Origin: Acanthaster planci | Taxonomy: Eukaryota; Echinodermata; Asteroidea; Valvatida; Acanthasteridae | Direction of reading: 5' to 3' | NCBI RefSeq assembly: GCF_001949145.1 | Contig: NW_019091363.1 | Span: forward strand, 125,160 to 189,159 | DNA: 64,000 bases | In this document: positions 1 to 11,965 of the stretch, piece by piece | Layout: each line of letters opens with the position of its first letter | Position numbering within the stretch: position 1 is the stretch's first letter | The notes under the pieces: generated by a model | The model's input: the letters and a program-made list of their open reading frames with translations, nothing else | The model's database searches: none | What the model was told of the DNA's origin: nothing | Program-made: the position numbers and the translations under genes

Positions 1-2158
1 TAGGATAGGCCTATGGTATCGACTTTAATCGCCGGCCGCAGTCTGCGGCTGCAATATTCACCCGTCTGAGTAGTCTTCCTGAGTTCACGTTACAGTGTAG
101 GTACAAACGCTTTCGGCTGTCGTCAGTTACATCAGTAAGTTATCACTTACATCACAGTATGTTTGCCCAAGGTGTCAAATTATCTTGCTTTAAAAGAATT
201 AACGATAATGTTACACTATACTCCTGAAGTCCCAGTGGTACCAACAGTATGATCGATGCCAACAAAACGCTTCACGCCAACAAAGCAACTATGGCCAACT
301 ATCGCCAACCGGATGACGGTAAACACAAGCGTCTAAAAATAGTTCCCTCGATTATAATCAGCGTTTTCATTTATCTTTTCGTTGAAGACGTGATTTATCG
401 TCACAAACCTCCGAAAGAGAAACATTTACTTTAAAAAAGAAGTTTTTCATTGCTGGAGGATAATTTTCCGCTAGATATAAAGTGTCGTTTAAGACGACCG
501 TTTGTCATATTGTCAGGCATACTGGTAGATTGTTCTTCATCCAGGCGGTATGATATACCTCGAAGCTCATATTTTTTTTTCATTAGCTTACATCGTATGA
601 ATGTTGAAAATTGTCTGTGGCGGGCCATGTATGAGTTGCTAGTCAAGGGTGATAATTTTGAGGTTTTTTGTTTTGTTACTGTTATTATTCTTTGTGTGTG
701 ATCGAGTCGGAACTGTTGGTCGTCATTCGCCTCCTTCAGGACTAATAAAGAAAGCCAAAATGCACTCATAGTCCATTAGCAACACTTGCAATTACATGTG
801 TACTCAAAGCGCGGATTGTGGGTATAGGCCACGTGGAAATCATGCAGCAAACGAACCGTTCATTTCTATGGAGACATGCTGGTAAATGACTGATTGGTGG
901 TTTCCCTTCACGACCGAATATGAGCGCCTGCGATATACTCTGAACTAATTGTGCTTGATTGGGCGCAAGAGCGCATCCAGAACCAAGTTTATTTGGTGGC
1001 GGCAAATTATTTTGGGGGCCAAAAGATTTGGAGATTTTCTTTGGGTGAGAAACAACTTTCATGGCCCTCTCTGGGGAGCTAGGCTACATTGGGGAATTTG
1101 CAACCATTAGAAAAACGGTAAATTAAATGATTCCAGAATGTTTTCTCACATTATTGAGCATCGAAATTAAAATTACTTTTTTGCCTGTTTAGCAGAGAGG
1201 CATGCATCCCTCTGCGCACCCCAAGATTGGTTGATGAAGGCTAACGAAACTGTTAATGAGAATAAGGAGTGAATGTGAAGTCCTTTTTGCCTAGGCTTGT
1301 TCAAATACCGTCAGTCAAAGAGATCCGTGTACCTCACCGTCTAAGGTGCGCACATACACTGTCCTTTAAAACAAATAACTGGCGGTATTTACAGTCTGCA
1401 TGTTTTTAAGAGAGGACATTCTTGGCTTGCTAGTGCCGTTTTTCGTTTCATCTTATTTGCTCTCGATGATCCAGAGGTATGCCCTTAGTAATTCCAAGCA
1501 CTCACACTGGAGCAGGTCCAATCTTTTGTTAAGAAAGGTTACTCCTTAGGCATGTTTTAATTAAATGCGTAGTGTTGCTAGCATCCCCTTTGAAATCAAA
1601 CTGCACAGTAGAATCAATGCATCACGTTTTGTTATTTCAGCAAGGTCTAGTAATCATACTCTCTAAAAAGTGGCACATACTCAATTTCGATTTCCTTTGT
1701 TTTTATACTGGGGCATATATCTCTGGATCGCCTAAAACAAGTATGATTTTAACAAATTAATTTGCATCTCAAGTTAAGAAAATCCCCTTTAAAACCCCAC
1801 AGGAACTTATAAATACCGGTGGCAAGTGTGCAAAATGGCCAGCATTAAGTTCATCATTATGGGAGGACACACGCTATATCAAGTACCATTAAAGGTTCTT
1901 CCTCAACTGTATCATTGTAACAGGTAGAGAGAAACTATACAATCTTTCATCGATTGAAATATTCTTGGGCACTGACTATTTTAGAGGGTTTAAAAAACTC
2001 AAAGGACATCTAACCAAAATATGTAGAGAACCAATTTCTGACTATCCCACTAATTTCGGAATAAGCCTCTTTCGAGTTATATTTGAATAAAATCTGGTAC
2101 ACTCTGTTATCTGATTACACAGAAACGTTACAATTTGAATTCCCCAGGCTAAAGACAC
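1..2158. other. Intergenic DNA, nothing recognised
   Basis: The open frames here are short (up to 112 codons), overlap one another on both strands, and show no domain or convincing splice context. I see no RNA gene and no clear repeat. Confidence 0.5.
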
Positions 2159-2303
2159 TGTTGCTATACCTCGTGGTTCGGGGCAGGCTTTTGCTAGCGA
2201 CCACCATCTCTGGAATGGACTGGTTCCTTTGTGCCGTTCCTCTACATTGAGAGCAGTGTTTTGTAACTAAGCAAATGCTTGCCCATCACGAGGTATAGCA
2301 ACA
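2159..2303. mobile_element. Short MITE-like hairpin element
   Basis: A perfect 17-bp inverted repeat, TGTTGCTATACCTCGTG, lies at 2159-2175 and is mirrored at 2287-2303. Similarity continues inward with mismatches for about 20 bp more (GGCAGGCTTTTGCTAG against GGCAAGCATTTGCTTAG). The element is about 145 bp and has no coding capacity. I could not define a target-site duplication. This fits a miniature inverted-repeat transposable element; the superfamily is unknown. Confidence 0.6.
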
Positions 2304-3035
2304 ATGGTTTTAGTATGGAAAATTCAAGTAGTTATGTTCACGTGAATTCAAAGAACTCAGTCTACCAGATGTTATTTAAATTTAACTCGCAAATGGTTTA
2401 TAACTCTGACATACAGAAGCCCAAATGAAATATATCATTCTGCAAAATAGCTGAAGGATCGTTCTCGTTTGAAAATTATATTCTTTGCAGTACATACAAC
2501 TGAAAACACTCAGGCTAAATAATGCATAACTGATTGAAGTGGCTAACATTTAAAGTTCCTAACTTGAAGTCTCAATTTTGAGGCACAGCCTATTTACAAA
2601 AGGCTTTTTGTGCGTAGTTCGGTAGTTATAACTAAATCAAATTGTGGGTTTTGAGTGGCATGGTTCATGGCTTGAGTGGTTAAATTTAAAATAATTTGGA
2701 GCACGTGCATTTGGGTTCTAATATATATGAGCTTTTTGAAGGTGCCACCCATCCTTATTCTGTTAACGCCGTTTTGTAGGAGCGGCATACTAAACCTTTA
2801 AAAAATAACCGCGGTCGACAAGGGTTACGTGTGTTACGTAACGCCCGCTGTCCTCAAAAGGTCGAACGTTGTTTGTATGTTATTTTGTTAACGACTTTTG
2901 CGTGGTCTGTGCTTCTAAGATTTGAAATTACACCATAACTTATTCCACGTTGAAAATTTCTGTGGGTGATTTCTTTATTTAGACATGGCGCTCCTACGTA
3001 GTGTAGCAACCAGTGGTTGATGAAAGTGTGGCTTG

Positions 3036-3216
3036 AAGTTTAATGAGCCTCGAGCTGGATCAAAAGGGGGCGCAGTTTTCTTAGCAACGGAGGCTAGTTT
3101 GGTCGGAACTGAACTTCGCTGGTTCACAAATGGCTATGAAGTTCATCGCTACCGACAAAATGAGCACTCCCGACAAAAATGGCTCTTTTTGACCTATAAA
3201 GGATGCTTCTACTGAG
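3036..3216 (-). repeat. Dispersed repeat family A, copy 1 (reverse)
   Basis: Read on the minus strand, this block matches 30939-31108 and 50543-50703. Shared words include TAGAAGCA, GAGTGCTCA followed by TTTGT.GGTAGCGATG, GTGAACCAG.GAAGTTCAGTTCC and CCTCCGTTGCT.AGAAAA. Divergence and small indels suggest an old non-autonomous repeat. Overlapping short reading frames are not taken as genes. Confidence 0.65.
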
Positions 3217-3275
3217 TGAGCCCGAATACTGTGTGTAAAGGGAGGTAGGACGCACGCGGAAAATTGCCGCCAGTG

Positions 3276-3531
3276 CACGGTGTTCGCTCTTTGCACGCTG
3301 CCGCCATAGGCATGCACAGCCTGGATCTGGTAGCTCTATGCAATCAATATAGCCGGTTCAGCGATTTCCGCATATATTGCTTATGTAATTTTGCGCATGC
3401 TGCGTTAGTTCTAAATACCATGCGATTGGACAAAACAATTCTAACGCGATTGTACAAGCTGCCAGTTCGCGTCTAGGCTCTGCATGGCTATGGCGGCAGC
3501 GTGCAAAGAACGAATAGCCCACGTGTATACA
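3276..3531. repeat. Imperfect inverted repeat with ~150-bp loop
   Basis: The arm near 3285-3325 contains TTTGCACGCTGCCGCCATAG. It is mirrored near 3472-3515 by CTATGGCGGCAGCGTGCAAA, with flanking similarity (ATGCACAGCCTGGA against ATGCAGAGCCTAGA). It abuts the family A repeat and may be one end of the same mobile element. Confidence 0.6.
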
Positions 3532-6500
3532 GCAATACTTGTTTTACATACAAAGTGTGGACATTCCTGTGTTCTCCTGCGATTAAAGAAAACCCGAGGA
3601 AAATGCTTCTTTTTCTCCCACTAGGATAACTCCTTCCAGCTGGATTTTTGATCCTGGACTGCCCCTCTTCATTTTGTCACAGATAACCTAGTGACCCCAA
3701 AATGCCTCTGAAACTGTTTTTCAGAGAGGGGAAAACATTGTGTGGACGTGTGTGAGTCCACACAACGCCCGGGTCCACACTATGTATGCCACGCCTGCAC
3801 ATTTTAGCCGGCAGGATACGGCCTTAGGTTATGTACGGAAAAAATTCCCTGTTGACCATAGTTAAGCTATCAGACGCTGTTCGATCGATAAGGAGCCTCT
3901 GTATTGGGCTAGCTATTATATAAACTGCAGCCAAAGGCTTGTTTCAAAACGATATAAAACAGTCTACAACCAAACACTATATCTCAAACGCCCTTGAGTA
4001 GGTAGGTCTACTTATGAGTATCAGTGGAACAAAAGTCACCCACATTATAGATTGTTTGCACAACACATTTTTAAATTACTAGTTGAAAAAGAGGCATCTC
4101 TGAGCAGGCTGGGGACTATTTCCTGAAAATATTAAATGTCAGTGATCCGGCCTAAAAGTTTGCCACCTGAAAATATCATTCAGAGATTTAATTAGTTGTT
4201 GGCCCGATGACAATATCCATATGAAAGTGTTATTGCAAGAAATTAGATCCCTCCTTACACAGTGACCCGACAAATCTGTCGGAAACCCGATGCGCTTGTG
4301 AAATCCTATGAAAGCCGTTATTGAATAAAATGGTTAGGAATTGCTTAATTTTTATCCCTGTGACGTCATGGACATCTCCGCTGAATTTACCCTTTGATTT
4401 TAATGTATTCACGGTGCGGCCTTGAATGGACGGTCAGAACGGTTGGTAATACAGGTCCCAATATGGCTTGAACCGCTTCCCGAGTTTTTCTAAATCTTTT
4501 TTTTTTCTTTCAAATTTTCCTGAAACTTCTTCAGAGGAGGTTTCAAAACGGGTTCCAGGAAGCAGCGGGTCTCGTTCTTTTGAGCAAAGGAGACAATTTT
4601 ATAAGCAAAACGGGCCGAATACTAAAAGCTAGACTTTCCCCAAAAGTTTAAAGGTTTCAAACTGCCAGATATCAGTTTTGTGCAGTAGCATTTTTAACAG
4701 ACTTACATCGATACAGCGGAGTATTTACAGGCTCTTTAAACGATCCTCTGCAGCACTCGTCACCAGACATTTGAGGGCCTGCTTTGAGTTCTTTGCATTC
4801 GGTTTACACAGGTTTACTCTATGGAATATTCTCTCCCTTTCTAACGCCCTATGACGGTCGTGTTTGTAGGAAACTGACATTTTAATCGAGTTTATTCAAA
4901 GTGTGCCAAAGCAAACAGACACGAGGATGATACAGTTGTGTAAGCATGAAGGTTGTCCAAAAGGGCGCGAAAAAACACATAGCATACTCCTGACGCCTTT
5001 ACATCATTGACGCTACTACTTCAGCGCTGAAGTGAAATTAACGGCTATCAGTCCGTGACCAATTGAAAACGGCAAGCGGAGCGTAGGTTCTGGGGAGCAC
5101 GGGGGAGTTTAGATCGTCCTCCATGGATCACCTACGCAGTCCCCGTTCTGGAACGATGCGCCCCGCAACCCGCTTTTCGAGTAGTATATGTATTTTCTTC
5201 AAAAAGCACGCTAACGACGTGCAGATGCCAATTTGCGACAACAGGTCAGGCCTCATATTGCTTTCCTTTTAATAGAGTCGTACATGTTGTAATTGAATTT
5301 TGGAATCTTTAGGTGTCATTTAAAAAGCTATTTCCTGGCTTGTGGCGGAGCAGGAGCCTGCCGATTTCCCAGGAGGGCTGTGCGGGCATGCTAGATCCCT
5401 GCCATCAGTCACGGCACGGCCGCGGCTCGGGCCTCGAGGTGGTCGGGCGAATGACACTTTGACACCAAGCCCAGGCCTCGGGGAGGTGGGCTTTCGGCGG
5501 CGCTGGCGAATGAGGGGAACCTGTCACGCCGTGGTATAACGATTTCGTGACAAATGAATTGAAGTGAGAAAGAGGTCGTACAGTGTTGAAGTCCGCCCCT
5601 TTTCCATGTTTGCCTCCGGTAACATCAATCATTCTTTTCAATCACTTCTTACCTATGTCACTTTTTAATCCGTAGCAAATTTTGACTTAGTGAGGAAGTA
5701 CAAGAGGTAAGGCATAATGGTATAACAATTGTCTAACATCGTTTATTTAAAAAAGGTAACATCTGAAGCCCATTTGTTCCCTCGAATCCGTGGAATTTTT
5801 TCTCCATTTGACCTCTTCGGGGAAAAGTACTATCGTGCAGCTGCACTTCATGGCTTCACGCTTCAGCTGATTTGATAAGCTTTCATAAATGATTGATCAA
5901 GCAAACTGCATTGTTAAAAGGAAAAGCTAGTCAGCATATATTGAAAAGTGCAGTGTTATTTTCATAATCACCCCAAATATTCACCATGTTGAGTTTGACA
6001 CCAGTTTGGTTTCTCCCGCAAATCAATTTGGGTTGGGGGTTTTGTAACATCTGACTCGCCGCGCATAATGATAATAACGGTTAATAATTTTGTACAGATA
6101 AAAATTACTCTGTAAGTTCATATTTATAAACGATAAAGTCTTCATTTGGTTGTATAGAAATGATCGCTTTTAAGTTGCTAGTGTTCCCTGTACATTGAGA
6201 ATTCCAATATAGATGTAGATTTCGGCAAAAGAGCTGCCAATTTAGTTTTCGAGCCGTTCCACTCAAGTTTTTGCTGTGGTTCAACTTCGGAATTCAGGCA
6301 TTCCAATTTCGATTTGATTTCCTTATTTTAAATTTCATAAAGAGGCATAAATTTCGCAAAACGAAAATTCAAATTAAAGTATTGAAGAAATGTTAAAAAA
6401 TATAGCAAAACAACCACAGCAACAAATTAACTGAAATGGACATTTTCTGTCAGTCAACTCTTTTTTTTTATTCCTGTCTGTGTCTTGTAGATTGTGGACC

Positions 6501-8469
6501 TATTAATCGTTGTTTTGTTTTGTTTTGTTTTGTTTTGTTTATTTTTGGAGGTCTTATATTGTAAACTGACGAACTCCTGTTTTGTTTCTGTGATTGTGAT
6601 TATGAAACATTCTGTTTAAGTTAAATTGGCCACTCATTTGCAAAATTTGACCTGCAAAACCTATAATCTGAAATATCCCCTAGACAGCCCATGGCGTTCT
6701 TTCGTCCATTTTATATAAACCCGAACAAAAAGCATGTTTGGTCCAGCGGCATTAAAAGGCCCATACCTTTATACAAAGTGGCGAAACTAATATACTTTCA
6801 TTCCGTCCATATTTCATATCAGTTGAATTCTTTTTTTCCATCGTGTCGACATCAAGCTTTGTAAAGTAACTTCGTCCATAATTCATCACAAACGCAAAGG
6901 GAATATAACAACGACAGACATCATACGGTTTCCATGGAAATGCAGTATTACCACGCAGAAGCAATTTGTTTTGCTCCCAAATGACCACGGGTGATGATGC
7001 CACCACTAAAACCAAGGCGGCAAAATCCACAGCTTCGAGTTTGTTTCGGCTACGAACACGAGGTTTGATGACATCATAGGTTTTTAATTGCTGTCAATTG
7101 AGTTATCTAGCTGGTATCTTTATTTGCGCAAGATAACATCTCTTTTAAGTACTAAATAATGGATTCATGGTTGGAAGGCATCTGATCGTCTCGATAATAT
7201 CCTCACGAAACTTCTGAGATGATGAATTTATTATGAAACTAATTTTTAAAAAAGTTTGTTCCGACTCAACTGTTCTCGTCCCCTAGATCTCATGGAGATA
7301 ACAAACAAATTTAAATATTAACGATTGCTTATTTTTATATAAACATTTTGATAATTAGTTCAGTACTACAGACACCAACCCATAGGCCTATAGCTTACAT
7401 AATATATTTTCCCTGCGGATAAAGCATGCAGCTTGACACATCCTCCATGTTTCACGGATTGTGCATTAAGGTAGAGTATGGATTTGTCTCACGGATTTCC
7501 TCCTATACAGTGGGCTCCATAGAAAATGTAATGTGTTCGGTGCACCTGCCCTTCATTCCTTTCCTAAGCCAGTGCCCTAGGGTCTCTCTGTTACCAGAAA
7601 GTAAAGTGTAGACTGAAGTTTCAATTTTTATAGACATCTCAATTCAACCCGGATGTTTATCCTTTACTGTTGGGGGGTTCTTCTTCTCTGCACAGGTGAC
7701 AGCTCTTTCCAACAATATATTGCCCTCATGTACTTTCTTTGCCAGGTTATTTGGCCATTACCTACATGTATGTCTGTTGTTTAGACTGTCTGGTTACATG
7801 TTTTTGGTTTATTATTCTAATTTGTCTCTTACTTTCATCAATTAGTATTCTGTACATATATGTATATATCAATTCTATTTATCTAAAATTATCCCCATTC
7901 CTGTGACTGGCGTCTTTATGCTGTTGGATGTGGTTAATAATTAAATAAATATCAGGGGGCACATGGGGGTGCACTCATTTTTTTTTCAAGGGAGCACCAC
8001 AAGAAAATAAGCTGTAGCTGCATATCAACGGAGATTCAGAGATTTCAAATGCGCTGGGGGGGGCATGCCCCCTTGCCCCCCGGTCAATTACGCCACTGGT
8101 TATAGTAAATGTAAAAAAATCCTTCCCGTTTTAAGTTACATTCACATACTGTTGCACTTCCGGCAACCCGGGAAGTTAACATTAAAAATGTTTCTTAAGA
8201 TCAGGTCAACCAGATCACAATATATTTATATTTCATTCAGTTTGAGGGTTGGAGTCGCAAACATTTCCTTTTATTTCGACCTAAACTGCTTGTAATTTCA
8301 CATACCGTTATTTTGCAGTGATGTCACAAAAATTCGTATTTCGGCATCGAGAGATCCACTGAGACATGACATGATACTAGAAAAGGTAGTGAAGCAATCG
8401 CACCGTCCTGGAATGTCGCTTGGGACAGGAAATCTTGATGAATTGACCATGTGAACATTTCTTCTGCAG
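3532..8469. other. Intergenic DNA, mostly featureless
   Basis: No convincing gene. A GC-rich patch sits near 5340-5540 with short open frames on both strands but no recognisable protein. A (TTTTG)n run lies near 6510-6540. Near 8055-8096, G-runs and C-runs followed by TACGCCACTGG look like the end of an old transposon. Confidence 0.45.
6510..6541. repeat. (TTTTG)n pentanucleotide microsatellite
   Basis: About six uninterrupted TTTTG units are visible. Simple-sequence repeat without further context. Confidence 0.9.
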
Positions 8470-8588
8470 GTCCTAGTTTACCGCCCACAGAGGAAAGCCG
8501 CGCTGCTGTTGGATGTTCCTACACCAGCTGCCCTCATCAATTTCTCGAACATTTCTGGAATCCAGTACTTCTCCTGCACTGGAAGTGG
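8470..8588 (+). CDS. Possible orphan coding exon
   Basis: A pyrimidine-rich acceptor (ATTTCTTCTGCAG) is followed by 119 open bases and a GTTAGT donor. Frame 1 from the acceptor reads VLVYRPQRKAALLLDVPTPA, then ALINFSNISGIQYFSCTGSG. It looks protein-like, with two overlapping N-x-S sequons and one Cys, but matches no family I can name. No partner exon was found within several kb on either side, so it may be a pseudo-exon, a transposon remnant or part of a gene with very long introns. Confidence 0.25.
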
Positions 8589-10861
8589 GTTAGTGTTTCA
8601 AGCGTGATTTTTTTCCCAGACTATAATCAAACAACGGTTCCAGGCAATTTTTTTCCTTAAAGGAACCGGAAAATACAATTTTTTTTTAAATTTTACAAAA
8701 AACCCTTGAAATTGCATGTTTGGGTTTCAAGTAACGTTATTTTAAATTTTGATTTTGGAATGCAACCTTTATTTTCATGGGTTTTTTGTTTTATGCTAAT
8801 GCATATTTGCATATTTATGAGCAGAACTATGATGTTATCCAAGGCACTGAATCTCAATGTTGCTCTGATTTGTGCAAAGAAGATTTCTAGATTTTTTTAA
8901 TCACTGCTATGGCAGATTTTATTTTTTTGGGCAATTTATTGCATACAAAAACGATCCAGCAAAAATCTTTTGCACAGAAATGTTCCCAGATAGCAAATTT
9001 GAACATGAAAACATGCAACTTGAACCACGTCTTCCTGGGTTTACATCAAGGCAAAAGCGCCCTCACTTGTACAGAAACTCCAGGTCAATTTTTAATGTTA
9101 GAAAAAGTGCACCGTTCAGTTCACGTAACTCAAAAAAGATGTCAAACAGTTTTCATATATGGAAGAAGAGTGCAGAGATACACAAAAAGTGATTCTAAGA
9201 AAAATTCATTTCCTGGTTTCTTTAAATGCCAAGTGTTGGGCTTATGGTCGTTTGTGATGAAGTTAGCGTAATACTTTGAGTTTGTATATGAAATATTTGT
9301 ATAATATAATCCCTTAAATTCAAGTTGTAACGTTCATAGAAATGTTTTGCATAAAATTACAAAAACAAGTGCATTTCATACCGTACAAATTCGACCATCT
9401 CCTCATCTACTCATATCTTTAACACAGCTCTGTTTGGCTTGCTAGAAAAACAGTTCTCTTACGGAGATGTCTTCTGAACAAAAGATGCGTTGCTTAACAA
9501 CCTAAAATACTGTGCGATTTGAACAGCTAAACACTCCAAGTGAAGTAGCTGTTAGGGAGAAAATAATGCTTTGCATTCTTTAATATTAGACCTGTGCATG
9601 TAAATCACCAACTGTCAGCAAATCATAGTGCTACTAGCCAATGTAAGCCAAATACACCACTGTGGCGTAGAAAAGCAGACCCATACAATAAATAGAGCTA
9701 TATATATAATATATATTTATCCAGCCACCTGAATTAGAAGCCATTACGCGGTGCGGTGGTACCACGCGTGCTCATGGGGGTGGTACGCGCACGTGTTAAT
9801 TGCCTCTGGGGCCAATGAGCAACTCGTTTTTACAAGAGATGTTTTTCCAAAGTTCGTTTGTTCGAGATATATGTACTCCAGTACTCCAGTACTCATGAGA
9901 TTGTTTTCTCAGTATGCGTACCACGTGCGTACCAGAGTAAACTAACGAATCTCTTGTACCCATGTAGTATGCATACTGAGAAATGAACCTGAAATAGTAT
10001 CTCCAAAACAACAAGAACAACTTCAAAACGACAACAACAACTTGGGGTTAGTCTTAGCCTTATCATTTTTAGAAATAAATGTGCATGTTTCCACAGCCAT
10101 CAGCACTGATTCACGTTTTGGTATTCTAGCATGGTAGCTATCACTCAAACGTCTTTCAGCATTTTCAATTTTGTAACCATACAACATCGAAACCATCAAC
10201 TTCTCGAAAAATATCAACCGATTAAGTTGTGATGAATAACTTTGCCTAATCTTTACAATAGATTTACTCAGCAAGTGTGCTAAATGCCAACAACTTCAAG
10301 AATTGGCATTTGGACAAATTACGTTACAGTCACTCAATGTTGAGTAAATAAAAATTATGGCCCAGCCCATACCAGTATACCCAGCAAAAGAACTTTGGGT
10401 CTCCACTTATCCTAACTTTATTTGAATAACATTGGCGTCTCCTCAGATTAGTCTATTGCAACAGTTACGCAAGTCTTTCCCAACCTGCGTGTTTCTGTCA
10501 CAGATGTCAGGTACTCATTGGAAAGCTGCGATGCCCTGAGTGCCTACAGCTAACATACCTACGCTCCTAGCAACGAATCCCCTCTCTACCCTAAGAAAGT
10601 CCGCTCGTCGCTGAGGTTTGAAGCGTCGAACCGGGTAAAACGTGGGCGTCCACGGACCTGTCTATTGCCTCCTAAGGCTGGCCATTCCGAAGCGAGCACG
10701 CTACTGCATAGTGAGAATTACTAACTGAACGGTCCGGGTGCTGCTTTAGTCAGACTCGTACGGTGAGGGAGGATTAGGTATATATCTGCCTGGATTTTTG
10801 TCAAAAGAAGAGAGTAAAAGTAATTTATAAATTAGAATTACTGTCATATGTCGTCTCAAGT
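8589..10861. other. Intergenic DNA upstream of the GPCR
   Basis: AT-rich. The small overlapping frames at 8.7-9.3 kb show no domain. Near 9737-9760 the sequence resembles the terminal repeat of the MITE family at 49662-49818. Near 9903-9990 a short inverted repeat (CTCAGTATGCGTACC against TAGTATGCATACTGAG) flanks a CCACGTGCG core. TA-rich words near 10778-10786 and 10821-10834 could serve as core promoter elements for the GPCR, but that is weak evidence. Confidence 0.45.
9737..9760. repeat. Terminal-repeat remnant of MITE family C
   Basis: AGAAGCCATTACGCGGTGCG followed by GTGG matches, with a small internal change, the terminal inverted repeat of the element at 49662-49818. The opposite end of this copy could not be identified. 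Confidence 0.4.
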
Positions 10862-11965
10862 ATGAATAATAGTAGCTTTACCCCAGAATATTCTCTTGAT
10901 CCCAAATGGGATCTCGTTGCCCGAGATGTTTTGTTTTTAATTATTGGTGTTACTGGGAATATTTGCCTTATTTTTATTACACTCCGACACAAGAGCTTGC
11001 GCACCGTACCGAATTATCTCATCGTGAACTTGGCAGTTGTGGATTTGGGGTACATATGCTTGTTTTTACCTGCAGAAATTTCAATCTCGCTTGACTTGAG
11101 ATCCGAGAAGTTTGAATTCTTTAAATCGGAGGAACTCTGTGAGCTCAACAGATACCTCCAACTGGTGTTTTTGGGCGTGTCCACATTCACCCTCACAGCG
11201 CTGAGCGTTGATCGATATCTAGCCGTTTCCAAACCGCTGGCCTGTCGTGTCCTGCGGAGCGGTCGGCGTCGATTATGCGCAGTACTGTTGGGTATAGCTC
11301 TTATTTGGTCTGCTGCATTTGCTGCAGGCTACCCGGGCATCCAATTGGCCATTTTGGGGGACGATGGCAAGTGCCTCTTTAAAAGATATAGGTACCCAGC
11401 TGAGGAGTACACGTATGCCTGTATTGTAATCTTTCTGCTGGTGCCCAGCGTGATAATATCGGTCAGCTACTGTTGCACTGCCAAAAATCTTCTCAAGTCC
11501 AACCACCTCTTGCAAGGTGGTCAAAGTACTGTGGTGTCACCGCGACAGCGCCGCCAAAGGCTACGTCTGGCAATTGCCATCGTCATTATCGTTGTCGTAT
11601 TTGTGACCACTTGGACTCTTTATTACGCTCTAGATGTTGTATTTTTTCTAAACGGTGGTGTCCACTACTTGGACGACTTCCTGCAGCCGTATCCTGCAGT
11701 AAACGTTTTGAATCAGATTTCAGAAGTCTTGGTTCGGATTAATGCGCTTATAAATCCAATTATACTGTTTGTGGTCAGCTCGGCCCACAGGAGATGCTTA
11801 GCGATGACATTTTGCTGCTGTCTCCAAAGTCGATCGAATGGAGACCGAAAACGTTGGATGCGACTGCGCAAAAATACCTCCATGTCCATGCAGACAACAA
11901 TGGAATCACAAACACGAAGATCACATCCCGATAACGGTCAGCTGATCTCTGATAATCAAGTGTAG
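10862..11965 (+). CDS. Class A (rhodopsin-like) GPCR, peptide-receptor type, intronless
   Basis: An uninterrupted 367-codon frame encodes a seven-transmembrane receptor expected in the plasma membrane, coupling an extracellular ligand to G proteins. Landmarks: two overlapping N-terminal sequons (N2, N3); TM1 GN at 32-33; TM2 LAVVD with D61; C93 before TM3 pairing with C171 in loop 2; DRY at 117-119; W149 in TM4; P195 and Y203 in TM5; TM6 F247 and W251; TM7 NP at 298-299; a Cys cluster after TM7 (312, 318-320) suitable for palmitoylation. Two hallmarks are altered: TM6 reads TWTL instead of CWxP (no proline), and TM7 reads NPIIL instead of NPxxY. The overall look (short N-terminus, basic loop 3) fits peptide receptors, but the ligand cannot be told. 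The ATG follows an AT-rich leader and is the only reasonable start. Confidence 0.92.
   Translation: MNNSSFTPEYSLDPKWDLVARDVLFLIIGVTGNICLIFITLRHKSLRTVPNYLIVNLAVVDLGYICLFLPAEISISLDLRSEKFEFFKSEELCELNRYLQLVFLGVSTFTLTALSVDRYLAVSKPLACRVLRSGRRRLCAVLLGIALIWSAAFAAGYPGIQLAILGDDGKCLFKRYRYPAEEYTYACIVIFLLVPSVIISVSYCCTAKNLLKSNHLLQGGQSTVVSPRQRRQRLRLAIAIVIIVVVFVTTWTLYYALDVVFFLNGGVHYLDDFLQPYPAVNVLNQISEVLVRINALINPIILFVVSSAHRRCLAMTFCCCLQSRSNGDRKRWMRLRKNTSMSMQTTMESQTRRSHPDNGQLISDNQV

Noticed and set aside
5342-5641. GC-rich block as a possible exon or CpG-island promoter
   Set aside because: Open on both strands, without a recognised protein or a neighbouring gene that it could serve.
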